The notes below the pieces were generated by a model, which ran no database searches, was not told the origin of the DNA, and saw only the letters and a list, made by a program, of their open reading frames with translations. 64,000 bases of DNA from Anseranas semipalmata (taxonomy: Eukaryota > Chordata > Aves > Anseriformes > Anseranatidae): NCBI GenBank assembly GCA_013399115.1, contig VXAA01005188.1, forward strand, positions 51,468 to 115,467. Direction: 5' to 3'. Positions 14,511 to 27,194 of this stretch are shown here, piece after piece. Within the stretch, counting starts at the first letter, position 1; each line of letters begins with the position of its first letter. Position numbers and translations under genes: made by a program.

Positions 14511-16332
14511 TACCCATAGATTCCAGCAGCGGAGGGGAAAAATGCTGCTTTTATAATAGGGTGCTGCAAAAGTCCATGTAAACAAAGGCATGGTGCTTAA
14601 AGGAAACACGATCGATAACAGCTATTCCTGTGGGGCACAGAAGGTCCATTCTGGTCTGCATGCTCACCTCTGTATGCGGAAATTCAGCCTGCTAGGTAGG
14701 ATAGCTTCCTCATGAGTATCCTGATGGCTCAGATGTCCCTCTTAGATGGGAAGTCTCCATTTTGCTTGTGCATCAGAACTTTGGGGAAAGAGAGTGAAAT
14801 GATGAGTGTTAAGCTTTAGAGTTAACATCGAATCAACAGAAGAGCAGCATTAGTTAACAACGATGAATCCACGAAGAACTCCAGGAAGATTTATAGCTCA
14901 TCTTTGAAATTGCATGCCTTGTAAACACCATCTCATAATCATGTAACATTATCATTACTAGCATTAGTTTCTTGGAGAAGCAAGAATATAACCTCATTGT
15001 ACGCGAAAGAAACAGTATGGCATTTTAGGCAAGCAAGAGTGACACAGAACAGCATAGCCTTCCTGTGAAACCATGTCATGCAAAGTGCTGATGTGCTGAA
15101 TAGTTCACGTAATATATATTGTTTAAATAGGTAAATGATGCAGACATACAACCTTGCTGTTTGACAGCTGATTAGCATATTCAAAGGCATCACCTATGTC
15201 TTACTGTTAGCAGTTACTTACAAAGAGAAAGGAGAGGAGAGAATCGGGTATGATGCATTAAATATTTTCATGGAATCTCAGCAGTATACATACAAAAAGA
15301 TTATTATTTAGAGCTGTCTTGCTAAATTTCAGTGCTTCAGATACCAACAAGAACATTGTTTCTTTACCTTGTTGTCATGGCTGCTAGCAGTTTTATGATG
15401 GGAAGCTGGGGAGGACAGCAAAGACAATGCCCTCATCACCCTTCAGTAAATGAACTCCATTCGTTTTGCTGGTAGTTGAAGATAGCCTGTGACCCTTGGT
15501 TAGAAGAATGCTGAGGAATCTCTAAACCATAGGAGTGTTCCAGAAATTACACACACATTCATCTCTCACTCGCACTTTCTCAGCCTTTAGTTTCAGAGTT
15601 GCCTTTCTGCTGGCTTTTCTATCCCTTCTGTCTAGGTTCTACTGATGAAACAAATTGAGTTGGCAGATGCACACATTCTTACCTTAGTGGTGACCACGTG
15701 ACTGGGTATGTTAGTTATTCATGCTTTATTCAGTTAATTCAGCCTCTCTGCACTTTTGCTACTCCTAACAGAGAGGATGCATTTCAAAGATTTGTGTTTA
15801 TATATCTAGACCCCATCATTAAAGGACTTTTCTTGAATGCTAACTCACCTTAGCGATTTTGTACCTGATTGCATTTCAAGAGAAAAACTCTTTAACAAAT
15901 TTAACACAGAACAAATGTAACTGTTTACAGAGTCCCAGTTTTGACATACTCTGCATAATTGAATTCAGAGCTTCACAAGCCACTAGCGTAGTGCAACTGA
16001 TTTTTTTCGTAGTTCAAAAGAGGAAGGAAGATACAAGGTAGGGAGGGGTTGCGTGAGGAAGGAAGAAGAGAGAAAGTGTGAACTCTTCAGAAACCAGGAT
16101 CTGAGAAATTGCAGAGGAGAAAGCCTAATATAAGAGATAACAAGTATTATGTATCTTGGTACAAAGGTGCAGTAAAACCTGTAGCATCAGACTGTCGGTG
16201 CCTGGGTCTGCAGACGTAGATGTGAATTTCAAAGTGTGGAATTCCCAAAGGGTTTTTGATGACCACTATATGGTAAAGAGTTGAATTGCTCAATTGCCAA
16301 GCAGGATTTCCCAATTTTTTGAGTACTCTCTA

Positions 16333-16334
<2 letters not shown>

Positions 16335-16363
<29 letters not shown>
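16335..16363. repeat. (AG)n microsatellite
   Basis: An uninterrupted AG dinucleotide run of about 14 units inside KLF13 intron 1. It is a pure purine strand and a likely length polymorphism. Confidence 0.95.
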
Positions 16364-16365
<2 letters not shown>

Positions 16366-17319
16366 ACAAGGTAAACACAGACAGAGACAAGAAAACCAAA
16401 TATAATTCACTATGTATCTGTGGAACTGTAACACTCTGTATCAGTCCAGAGAAGATGATAAAAATGCGTGGGAAATACGTTTTGTCTTTTTTACATGGAA
16501 TTTGGGTTGGTTGCTTCTTTGCCGTGCCAGTAGCTATGAATGAGATACCACTTCTCGTTTTGCATTTAGTAGCACGTCAGATAACAAAATGTTTGATACG
16601 GAACCAGGTGGAACTCTGTGGAGCATGGGGAAGTGGAGGAAGTGTTGACAACTTTCCTCGCCACTACTTACGAAAACTAACTGGTGCCCTGAAGCTTAGG
16701 GTTTTATGGTTCCTTTGCAGCCTCTTGATACTCATATTTGCATTCTGGTAATACGTCTAATGCTACAGCTGAAGTTCATCTTTCTGATGTATTTGGTTAA
16801 ACGTACTCACAGCAGGTGGACAGTGTTGTGCATTTGGCAAAATACAGCATTGGTGACAGCAGTAGTCTGGACGAAATTTCTGCAAAACTTCTTTTTACAA
16901 TATGAAGTTATGAATTAAGTGCAAAATGCAGCTGGAAACATTTACACACAGGCAGTGAATGAAAGCCAAATTGACACTTTACTAACATCCTTCAGAAAAT
17001 GACATCCCATTTCATCAGTTTATTACTTTGGGCTTTCTTTTTTGAAAGGTGCATGCCTCTCAAAAATTTACAAATTTGTTTGAGATATTCTGTGCTTCAC
17101 AACCGTATGCAGTTTTTCCTGGAGCAGTCCAACACGGCCAGTAGTTAATACAAACTTTTTGTCCACTACTATTTAATGTCATCCACTCTCCTGATGAGGG
17201 TATAAAGCATCATCAGGTCAGGCAGTGACAATATATTCAGTAAACATGCAACAAAAAGAATCATTCCTATGTGTGGATGTCACTGGTGGAATGACAGTAT
17301 AATAGGTCTAGCTCTAAGT

Positions 17320-17440
17320 CAGTACCTGGATTCCGGTTCCTGCTCTATCTGAATGCTTTGGAAAAACACTTAACTATATTTTATATCAAATAATTGCCTC
17401 TATCCCCAGTTCACTTACTCTGTGGGGAGGGAATGTTTAT
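17320..17440 (+). repeat. MIR-like SINE fragment
   Basis: The order 'cctggattccggttcctgctc', then a short spacer, then 'cacttaacta' follows the MIR core (TGGGTTCGAATCCCGGCTCTGCC, then a GTCACTTAACC block). It is diverged and trimmed. The call depends on motif order; a RepeatMasker run with an ancestral-amniote library would settle it. Confidence 0.5.
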
Positions 17441-20400
17441 TTGCAACTGCATTGTGAGATTCTATAGGGCACACTTCAGAAGGCAAGGGGGAAATCAAAA
17501 GTTTTAGGACCTCATGCCCACAGAAGTTAAGCAAGTGCTTGTTGATATTTTTCAAAGTACACAAATCCTGGAGGAAAGTCCTGCTGTAGATGTGCAAGGG
17601 TATTGTTTTAAAGTGAGGCAGCACATATACTAGTTGTCTCTCAACTTCACATCGCAAATGTAGATGGCATTTGCAGCTCAAGTTTTGTATAGGCATTTTG
17701 GAACCTTGTACCTGCAATTGTGTGCATGTGATTTTTGTCCCTTCAGAACTAACCTAGGTGCTTAAGTACTTGCCCTCCTAACTCATCGCCTGCAATGAGA
17801 CTACTCACTGTACAAATACTTAATTTGCACTTCCAGTGCAAGGCTGTAATTCTGGTTGAATACAGTCTGTGGAAGTTAACATCCAAATTTAAATTACATG
17901 TTTTGTCTGCCTCTAGAACTCCGTTCAGCAAAGTGAATAGGAAGTAATACAGTAGAAAGCTATGCAGCTTTGTACTTATAAAGGGAGAACTCAGACACAG
18001 AGTTCTGAAATGCTACATCACTTACCAACCGTTTCCAAAACAGCTCAGCAAGACAAATGCACAGAGAAACCAAAGAAGCTTAGCATGATGCTGGAAAATA
18101 AATTTTATGTACTTAAGATGTAGGGAATCACCTAAGACTCCTTGGACCACACTGCAATGCCAGAGGGTGTATTCTCAGTCACATTCTCAGCAAGATTTCT
18201 CTGTGAAGGGGAAGATTAATTTTGTGGTTCTTAAACTTGTCTTGTTAGCCTGCCCTGGTTGGCTGTCTTTGAGAATCCCTTGTGCTTATAAACACAGGGA
18301 GTCCAGTGGGAGTTGAAAACACAAATGAAATTGTTCCTGTATAACATAGATATTCAGATCTCCAGTTAGGGAATGGAGATAAAATATCCGACAATAAAAA
18401 TGTCAGACATTTAATCTGCATGGAGGGAAAGCTGCCAAGAAATTTTAATAAAGAATATTAATAACTTTGCATTTATTTTTACCTAGAACTACAGAATCTA
18501 TATTTTTGGTGAACAGTTGTTCACTGACAAGTACTCTTATGAAGAACAATTATTTGCTGGTTAAAGTCAGCAAATCATTTAGGCTGATTGTTTTATTTCA
18601 GAAAAGTTGTGATAGTACGTTTCATTGATTCATTTCAGATTAACATTGTCATTATGTTCAAAATTGTCCCCAAAGCTTAAAGGAATTAAAATGGTGTTAT
18701 AAAAAAACATCCCAAAGGAAATAAAACAATTTGGTCAAGCAGAAATAAAATTACTCTGGAATTCTTGGTTTGCTGAGCTTTTCTGCAGCTCAAAGTCTTT
18801 TTAATTTTTCCAACTGAGACAACGAATCAGAAAATAACTTATTCACATAGCCCTAGCCTTTATTTCACTGTTTCATTCAAAACTTTAGCAAAAGATGTTG
18901 CTTTATTTATTTATTTAATTAATTTGAGTTTGCGGCCATTTTATTTTAAAGCCAGTTTGCTTTAGGATTTCTTTTCCAGATGCTGTGCCTTAACTTTCAG
19001 CTACTTACTGATTGTGTGCATGAAGTGGTCTGGAACTAGGCTGTAGCTGGGAGTGAAACGCAGAGCCTCATGTACTGAAGACAGAGTGATGCACTTCAGA
19101 TAAAAAGTGAGAACTAAACAGGATTCAAACAGGAGTTAATATGGGAGGCAGAAAATGACTTGTTAAAGATAAGTTCAAATTTCGTATTCTTAATTCAAGC
19201 AAAATGCTAGAACAAAGTAGAGGTATTTTAAAAGTGCTCAGCTATCAGAAACTCAGACAGAGCAGTCCATCTTGGGCATCCCAGCTTGAAGAGGGATCCA
19301 GTAAAGTCAAGGAATGCATATTTTAGAAAACAAAAAGACTGTGATGGAGTATCCCGGAAAAGAAAAGCCTAAAAAAGCTACGTTATTCTGCCCTGACAAA
19401 AGAGAATGCAAAAGTGGCTGATGAAAACACAGTACAGTAAAATATCTAAAATTACTATGAACTGAGATTTAAGATCTGGCTGACATTGAGCAAGCTTGAA
19501 GTAAAGACCTGGATCTAATTGATAGAATGTAATATTTAATTAAAAAAAAAAGAGTTGGTTCCATTATGGTTAAAGAAGTGAGTGGTAATATTTTAAAGAA
19601 GGATCAGATAGCTGCATGGAACGTCAGTTATTTCGGTTCCTGGATGGATCTGACTGTGGTTAAGGCTAGGGTAGGAATTGTGCACTACTTAAATTTCTCT
19701 GGCATTGTAGCCATTATCATTGTAGTATCTGAATGCATGTTCATCATTTGGTTTTGAATTGTTCTAGTTAGCTGTGGCTATAAAGGTAAGTCACACGGTG
19801 TAATCTGTGCTCCCAGATGGAATAACACGAGCACTTCCAGAGCAAACACTAACACACGTTAACTTAAAATGTAAACTTGCTGCTTTGAAATTCCCCTTTC
19901 AAGAAATATTCATATATGTCTAAACAACTCAATGAAAATGTTAAGACAGAAGAAAAAACCAAGGATTTAAATGGATGTTATGGCAGCTGTTGCTGCTCGT
20001 GCCCAGTAGTAGTAGTTCCACGTGCACTCAGAAAACAGAAGAGCCAATAACCTATTGATTTAATGACTGGGTTTAAGATTAAAATAAAGATGTTCACACC
20101 TTAAAGTGAGTTTGTACTTGATGCCTGGATAGGTGCCTGCTAGAAATCTGAGAATTCCAGTTCCTAAAAATATGATCACATCACAGATGATGTGGAAATA
20201 GCAGGGACATGCACACTTCTGTCAGCAGGTCATGCAACCTAGCTCCTTGTTGCTCTGTGTCCTAGGCCTGGGGGGAGTGGTACGTCCCAGTGCCTAATAA
20301 TGTGTGAACTTTGAAGCTTTTTGTGGATTTGGGCATTCCTAACACTCCCCCATATTGAGCTTCTGGTATCTAATGACAGTCAACTCACCCTATAACTTCT

Positions 20401-20849
20401 TTTCACTGAGAACATTACTTGAACCTCCTCATTTTCATGGAATCAGTAGAGCTTAATACTGCTGAATTTGCTACCTCTATCAGATTTGGTTGAAGTTGGC
20501 AGAGACATTTAAAAGCTGTTGGACAGACACACAAAAGCAGATGCAAAAAACATGACTGCATTTGGCTTGCTTGGTTAAAAGGTAAGCCTCCCCAAAAATC
20601 ATGAATTTAAAACTGCCTGGTTTCAGTTTATAAGAATTTGGAAATTTGAGACTTTGGATATTTTTTGGTCCCTTTTTCAATACCTGATAAAGAAAGCACC
20701 ATTTGTCTAACATCAAAGCTATGTGTTATTCTCTTCCTTGCACTCAGAAGGTTAAAGGCTTGTTTTTCAGCTATCCGAAAGTGCTTGTTTGTAAGAGAAT
20801 AACAGAAATGAAAATATTCATAAATACATCAGTGCTATTGAAGGATGAC

Positions 20850-20872
20850 TTTTTTTTTTTTTTTTTTTTTTT
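20850..20872. repeat. Poly-T tract
   Basis: A run of 23 T residues in KLF13 intron 1. There is no recognisable SINE or LINE body next to it and no clear target-site duplication, so it is listed as a simple repeat. Confidence 0.9.
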
Positions 20873-22563
20873 AAATAACAGCCATTCTCAAGAAACAGAG
20901 ACTGCTTGGCTGAATGTTTTTTTCCCAGGATAGCATTTCCTTTCTTGGAGGAAGAGTGCTTCAGTCGCATATCTATTTAACTGTCTGCCCTTCATCCTCC
21001 CCACCCAGCCTGGTTGGTGTTTCCAAATATACCTTTAATTATGTATATGAAAATGTAGAAATGTAAGAATAGCAGACAGTGGCATGTTCAGGTTTCTAGT
21101 CTGTTTTCATGACAACATACAATTCTGTTCGGTGAAACAGCAGAACAGATTAAAGATCACACAGCAAATTGTTTCTGGCTTACTGTTTCTGGTTTTTCAG
21201 TCACTCCTGGAAGTCCCAGGATACAAAGAATTTCTTTGTTGTTTCATGGCCTTGGCATATGCTTGAAGATGCTAATGTAATGTGCAGAGCTACTACATAA
21301 GTTAAATTGAAAAGATAGCCACCAATAAGTGGTTAGACTTAATAATATTTTATTCTGTAGGGCAGTGGATATCACATTTCCAATTGTTCAGATATTATTT
21401 CCTAATCTTCACATTGTAATTCTGAAACCGGTTTGTATCCCAAGTCTCACAACCTGTTTTGGCATTTCAGTCATTTGTAGGTTATTTTTTAAGCATGCTT
21501 AGACCTACACAGTACTTAGTATCATTTTTAGTTGTCCTTTAAATGCTGGATATCATACAGATGAGCTAGTGAAACAGAAAGCAGATTACTCCAGGGACTG
21601 TATAGGAGTGTCGCTATACAGGAAGGGAGGCCTCAAAACAGTATGTGGATCAGGGTAAAGTCAACAATGCACTAAAAGTACAGCACAAATCAAGCTCAGT
21701 ACACATCAGATCTGGTTCCACCATCCCTGTAGTTCCATCATCTTCCCCATAATTACATATAGTTGTCTCAATATAAATAGCAGTTGACAAATACAGAATA
21801 ATATAAAGGACCTTCATATAATGTTATAAGAACAGATTGCCCCTGCTTGCTCCTGAATTCTTTCCAACAAAAGAGAAGAGAGAGGCATTTTTAATGCTGC
21901 TTCTATAGCCTGGGTAACTCTGTGGTTCCTCTGGCACTGTGCTCTGGCAGAGAACACAATCAGCATGAGTAGCTAGGACCGTGCCACTGAAATGAATTCA
22001 GAAGTTCGTGCACCTGCAGATCTCACTTAGTCTTAACTCAGTGAGCACTCTGAGTTTCTTAATGCAACTCTGTGCATATTTTTTCTTTTGAACTGGGTGG
22101 AGTTCAGGAAGAAGCCAAAAATGTTCTTGCTTGTGTAATTTTCAGTTAAGATCAGTTGAATTTGATTCTCAAATGTGATGTTTTTCCATCAGTTTGTGTA
22201 ACTCTAACACAACATATGTGATGTCGTGCTCTGGCAGAGGATCTGGAAAGGTTGCAGTTTACTGGGATTTAGAACATGGAAAACCAAAGCTATTTAAAAT
22301 TGTGAAAAGTTAGAATATTAATTAGAATATTCATCGTCTTTGAAAGGCATCTCTTGCAAGTCTCTGAAGAGTAGAGAAGCCTGAGTTTCTTCTTGCTCCC
22401 TTTATTTTCAAGCATAGCAGATTATCTTTTGGAGACTTACCTCTCTTTCAGAGCTGCTACTAATGCTCATAAAGCATAAAAATATTCCTGCTGCCAAGAC
22501 ATAGCATTAAGACTCTCAATATACACACTGACATGCTTGACATGTTTACTGCTCTATTTAAGA

Positions 22564-22584
22564 TTTTTTTTTTTTTTTTTTTTT
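22564..22584. repeat. Poly-T tract
   Basis: A run of 21 T residues in KLF13 intron 1, with no repeat body recognised beside it. Confidence 0.9.
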
Positions 22585-25078
22585 ACCATTTCAGCATTAA
22601 TTTATAGGATCAAATTCTACAGTCATTCTGTAAAGGCAAAATTCTGAGTACAACATGTCCATGAGTTAGTGCTTATGCAAGATAGTTGTACTCTGGCTGC
22701 ATGTTCCCTAATGAGATTAGGCAATTGATTCTTACTATCTCTCATTCTGTTGATTGCTTTACTGCCAGTAAAAGGACATTTATATAACTTACCTGCACAG
22801 AAAACCACATCCCTTCTGTTTCAGAGATGAGACTGATGACAGACTGTGAATTTCCACATGTGGTTTTGGAGCAGTAGCTAGGTCTTGTTTTAATTAGTAC
22901 CCCGCAGCGAGTTTGTTCCAGATTGTGTGCTATTTTTTTATGAACAATAACGACTCTCATATCTTTACACAAGGCATTCAGTATTTCCTGACAATACAGC
23001 TTTTCTTTGAGGAGGTATTGTTAAACCTCAACAAAGGTGGGAAGCACTCTAGAAAACTCACTATCACCACTAGAGTGATGCCAGCTCTCAGACAGTGCGG
23101 GGAAGGGAAAGTTGCTTGGCCAAGAAACTTGAAGGCAACTCTGAGAAAATATGAACCAAGACTAGAGAGGGCTGAGGGGACAAAATAGATCCTAGGAAGA
23201 AGAACAGAGAAGAGTAGAAAACTAGTGGAAGAAAGGCACACTGCCTCATTTTCTTTGGCTCAGAACCCAAATCATCACCACCACCGTCATTAACTTCAAA
23301 TCAGACAGATGAGTATGAACCTGAATGTTCCCAGCCAGATCTGATGTGCTTTGAGGAGAGGGGAAAACAGATTGTGCAATACCTTCATCAACTCACTGTT
23401 AGTGCTGGATAACACAGTTATTACACAGTCCTGCTCCAGAACCTCTTCCCTCATTAGGAACTGAACTGTTTTGCCTACTTCTGGCTACCAGTGCTAGACA
23501 TGGAAAAGAACATCTGATGCCATGCCAGCTGATCAGCAGAAAGGGTCATTTTCTTTGTGCTTCATGATGTTGTGAACAGCAGAAGCAAAACATTGCATGT
23601 TAACCCTTGCCTTCCTTGTCTAAAAGCAGTCATAGCATGGGGCAGTCCTTCTAGTGAAGAACATTTGCTGATCTCATTTATAATGAAAAACACAAAGAAA
23701 ATCATCCTCAGCAACAAAAATGTCCAAAGACCATTGTCTTACCAACAAAGATGCCATATCTCAGGGATGAGAAACTTCAAACATGCAGGCTAGATCCAGC
23801 AGTCAGACCATGTCTCATTGCCCTTCTTGCCAAGGGTCCCAAAGTCCTCCCACAGTCATAGAAGTATCTCTGTTATATGACCAAAACACAGGGAGAAGAC
23901 TGATGAATTTGCTGGCACAACAGGGTTGACTGGCACATCCCGCCACAGGCAGGAGCGTATCCAGCAGATGACTAGATACATGACAAACAGCCAAAATCTA
24001 TTTGCTTCCCATTTGTTTCACATTTCTATCAGCAGAATGAGAGATGAGTCCCTGACAGCTTGCAGGAGAACACTCAGGAGGACATTGAATGGATTTGCCT
24101 GTTTTTTTAAGCAACAAAACTATATCCATTAAACCAGTTGGTGGTGTTTGTATTCTAAAAAAGTTTGTGGGGCCCTAAGTTTTTAAACTTTTGTTTAAGG
24201 GAAGAAAACTGAAAGCAGTCCTGTTCATCTTAGCTGCCTTTTTCTCCTTCTCACGCTGCACAGCTATTACAGTGCCCAAGTGCAGACCTCCGGCACTGCC
24301 CTGCATGGGCACCTGGTCCTGAGAGAGATGTTTCCAGTGTCTGAGATCTGCTGAGAAGTGCATCAGGTCACCGGACTGCTATTTGTTTGAGCTCACTGTG
24401 TCACTGGTCCTATGCTAAGCATCACAGGTCGTGGTTTTTAGGATAGCTATTGATAGCAGGCTGCTACCTTCAAAGTAGCACATCTACCTAGTTGAAATAC
24501 AGTGCTACCCTCCTCCCACTTACATGAGACCTAAGGCAGTGAACAAGAGAAACCATTGTACCTTGCAGCAAATGCAGAAAACACAGGAGAATACAAGGTG
24601 AGAGCCTCACATTCAGTGCCTCAGAATTGCCATCCTGCATTTTCACTGTAATTGTTTTTAAGCAGCTGCAGAGAGAGACTTCATCACACCTTCTGAACTT
24701 TTACAGTGAGTCAGACAGACATAGGGACAGCTTGGAAGTGAACATTCTACAGAGCTCAGTACAGATACAGTCGAAGTCTGGAAGTAAAATCCAGCAGACT
24801 ACCAGAGATATGACATGTGACATCCCTGAAAGGATCGGAATTCCTGAAGATCCAGTTATTAAACAAGGTACCAGTAGTTTGATTTACAGCACTTTTAAAA
24901 TGTTAGAATACCACAGTGGCCTCCCTCTGGTGGAGAATGCCACCACCGCCATCCATTTAGTGCTAGGTAGCATCTGCCTCACTCCCAACCTTTTTGTTTT
25001 GCAAACAAAACCTTTGCATATGAAAAACATGGATAACATTGCTGTCTCTTCTAATTGTGCCATGTTCAATTCCTGCAG

Positions 25079-25371
25079 GTGAGCGGCCGTTTGAATGCAA
25101 CTGGCAAGGATGCAACAAGAAGTTTGCTCGCTCTGATGAGCTGGCCCGCCATTACCGCACTCACACTGGAGAAAAGAAGTTCAGCTGCCCTCTCTGTGAG
25201 AAGCGCTTCATGCGCAGTGACCATCTGACAAAGCATGCCCGTCGCCATGCCAATTTCCACCCAAGCATGCTTAAGAGGCGAAGTGGAAGCAATTCAAGAA
25301 CAGGGTCTGTCAGTGACTACAGCCGCTCAGATGCCTCGAGTCCAACGATTAGCCCTGCCAGTTCCCCATAG
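25079..25371 (+). CDS. KLF13: KLF13 terminal coding exon (zinc fingers 2-3 and C-terminus)
   Basis: KLF13 is a nuclear Krueppel-like transcription factor that binds GC-box/CACCC DNA; in mammals it is also known as RFLAT-1, an activator of RANTES/CCL5 in T cells, and it acts in heart development. The exon opens at an acceptor (tcctgcag before 25,079) and splits a Gly codon (phase 1). It encodes 97 residues counting that Gly. Finger 2 has ligands C7, C12, H25, H29 with the helix RSDELAR; finger 3 has C37, C40, H53, H57 with the helix RSDHLTK. The linker is TGEKKF. The tail [19 protein letters not shown] then TAG is the diagnostic C-terminus of KLF13 and separates it from KLF9, KLF14 and KLF16. 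Finger 1 and the N-terminal regulatory region lie on exon 1, outside the window. All zinc ligands are intact. A start codon does not apply, because the ATG at 25,039 is intronic. Confidence 0.96.
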
Positions 25372-25817
25372 ACCTACCTGCACTGGATGTCCGCACTTTG
25401 CCTCTAATACCTAATGTGGAGTTTTGTTTGTGTTGCACACATTTTAAAAACTCTGTCACTTCCCCTCCTCAATTTGTCCCTGCCCTCTCCCCCCCCTTTT
25501 TTAATCAGTAAATAGCTGCCTCCCACTGCAATTTTCAGTCAAATTTTCTTTACCCAACCACACAAGTGGCCATTCTAACCTCATGGACAGATGGACTTAC
25601 ATGTTCCACTTAGTGACTCCTGCTGTCTCAATATTTCATACATTTTACAAGCATAAACAGATCCTCATGATTATTCTTGATAAGAAAATGAGAAAATCTA
25701 AAAAAGAAAAAAAAATTAATTCACCTCAGGTGTCAAAGTTTATAAGACCAGATTGCACAACATGAGCATACATACACTTAAAATCAACTGTGTTGGACTG
25801 TGTCCCCCTTCTCCTTT

Positions 25818-25825
25818 CTCAGGGA
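25818..25825 (+). promoter_or_regulatory. miR-125-type 8mer seed site in KLF13 3'UTR
   Basis: CTCAGGGA is the full 8mer target of the miR-125/lin-4 seed (CCCUGAG), lying about 450 nt after the stop codon. KLF13 is a reported miR-125a target in human T cells. The seed match is seen directly; function in this species is inferred. Confidence 0.55.
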
Positions 25826-25884
25826 TGGATATTTATGTTACACAATAACTACAATGAAGACACACCCTAACCGCAGCCTTATTA

Positions 25885-25892
25885 TGTAAATA
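25885..25892 (+). promoter_or_regulatory. Pumilio response element (TGTAAATA)
   Basis: TGTAAATA matches the PUF-family RNA consensus UGUANAUA and lies on the sense strand of the probable KLF13 3'UTR, 60 nt after the miR-125-type site. The motif is short, so chance occurrence is possible. Confidence 0.4.
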
Positions 25893-26635
25893 TGTTTGCA
25901 CTCAGAAGCGTTTTGTTAGGTTCTTTCACACACTGGGGAAAAAAATAAAAAACAAACAATACAAAAACCAAACCAGTACTGGAATGTAGTACCAGACTCT
26001 TCCATTGTTTGTTTTCCTGGTTATATATCTACATTGGGGAGCATCCAAACAGGAGTCTTCTTTTTCTTCAAACTGCCCTCTGCTTTTGGTAGCAAGCCAC
26101 CTTTTCGCTTCATGCTGAAGATGCTGCAAAACCAGCTACTCCAAAAATCTCCATGAAGTTGATAAACTACCACTTTTTCTGTTTTATGCCAGATAAAATT
26201 CTGAGAAAAAATTCTAAACAAGATGCCTTAAGTAAATAACCTAAATCATGAGGAAACACATTTACACTGGGTAGCATCGTATTGCAAAGTGGCGTGGAAT
26301 CTCAGAGGCATTCTGTCTTCTCTCTCTCTGCGAGTCATTAAGCTCTCTGCACTGCCTGTTCAGTATGGGACCAACAGAATACTCAAACCAAACCACACTG
26401 ACTTGAACACTTTTCTTTATCCTTTCCTGTTTTTTCTTCTTTTTTTTTTTTTAATGAACTATGGAAATAGCATAACTGAACCAATGCCCATCAAAATTTT
26501 TATCAAGGTACTTACCTACTGTACAGCTGTATGTTAGCAAGACAAATTGCTTAAGACAGTCTGTATCCTGTTGCATCACAATCATGGTCACTCATAAAAG
26601 GAAGCAAAAGTCACAAGGTATCTTCTGACTAGAAA

Positions 26636-26641
26636 AATAAA
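26636..26641 (+). terminator. Candidate proximal poly(A) signal for KLF13
   Basis: AATAAA is followed within about 30 nt by a GT-rich stretch (ttgttaagtgttatg). It would give a 3'UTR of about 1.3 kb. Use is not shown by sequence alone. Confidence 0.4.
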
Positions 26642-27006
26642 TATGCATTGTTAAGTGTTATGAAAACTGGCATTTTAGCTCAGCAATCCTTCAAGTTTCT
26701 CAAAAATACACATACCAGCATAAAAAAAAAAAAAAGGATCTCTCATTTCTGAATAACTGCCTAAAACCAGAAAGGGAATCATGGCTGTTTTTCAATAATT
26801 TGTGTTGGGCATAAGATAGAGCACTAGGAAGTAGATCTTTATGTTTTATATGGTAAAAAATACAGCAAAAGACCAGAGCATTGTGATGTACTAGAGACCT
26901 CACTGGCAGCAAATATGCTCTCCTTGTTTTGGCTGGCTCTGATGGTGCATATTATAAATTCATAAATTCAGGTCCTTTTGATTCTGGAATTTTGGGGGTT
27001 TTCTTG

Positions 27007-27033
<27 letters not shown>
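27007..27033. repeat. Poly-T tract in probable KLF13 3'UTR
   Basis: A run of 27 T residues. In the RNA it would be a U-tract that could bind HuR/TIA-type proteins; that role is inference only. Confidence 0.9.
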
Positions 27034-27037
<4 letters not shown>

Positions 27038-27186
27038 GTATAAACGCAATTAACTGTAGCATGGTGAAGCAAAACTCTCTATGCCAAATGTGCTATTTGA
27101 TATCAAGTTAATGCCTCCACATTCCAAATGAACCTGTATCATAATTGCTGCTTTGCATTGATACAATTTTGCAAGTTTTTTTTTTT

Positions 27187-27194
27187 GTACTGTA
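27187..27194 (+). promoter_or_regulatory. miR-101-type 8mer seed site in KLF13 3'UTR
   Basis: GTACTGTA is the 8mer complement of the miR-101 seed (ACAGUAC) on the KLF13 sense strand, just after an 11-T-rich stretch. Confidence 0.35.

Larger units (their letters stand above)
1..25078 (+). other. KLF13 intron 1 (3' part), non-coding
   Basis: This AT-rich stretch ends in a good splice acceptor (pyrimidine-rich tract then tcctgcag at 25,071-25,078) directly in front of the KLF13 zinc-finger exon. KLF13 genes normally have one large GC-rich first exon (N-terminus plus finger 1) and one second exon, so this region should be the 3' part of intron 1. I found no C2H2 finger 1, no GC-rich first exon and no other recognisable coding exon here; open frames are short and unrelated. 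It contains an (AG)n tract, poly-T runs, an L2/MIR-type 3' end at 14,430 and a MIR-like SINE at 17,320, listed separately, and scattered CACGTG E-boxes (for example 15,695-15,700). The rest shows nothing I can name. If exon 1 were missing from the gene model, part of this could be upstream intergenic DNA. Confidence 0.75.

Noticed and set aside
24627..25082. 151-codon open frame overlapping the KLF13 acceptor
   Set aside because: It runs in a different frame from KLF13, ends just inside the exon and shows no family similarity; it is intronic sequence.
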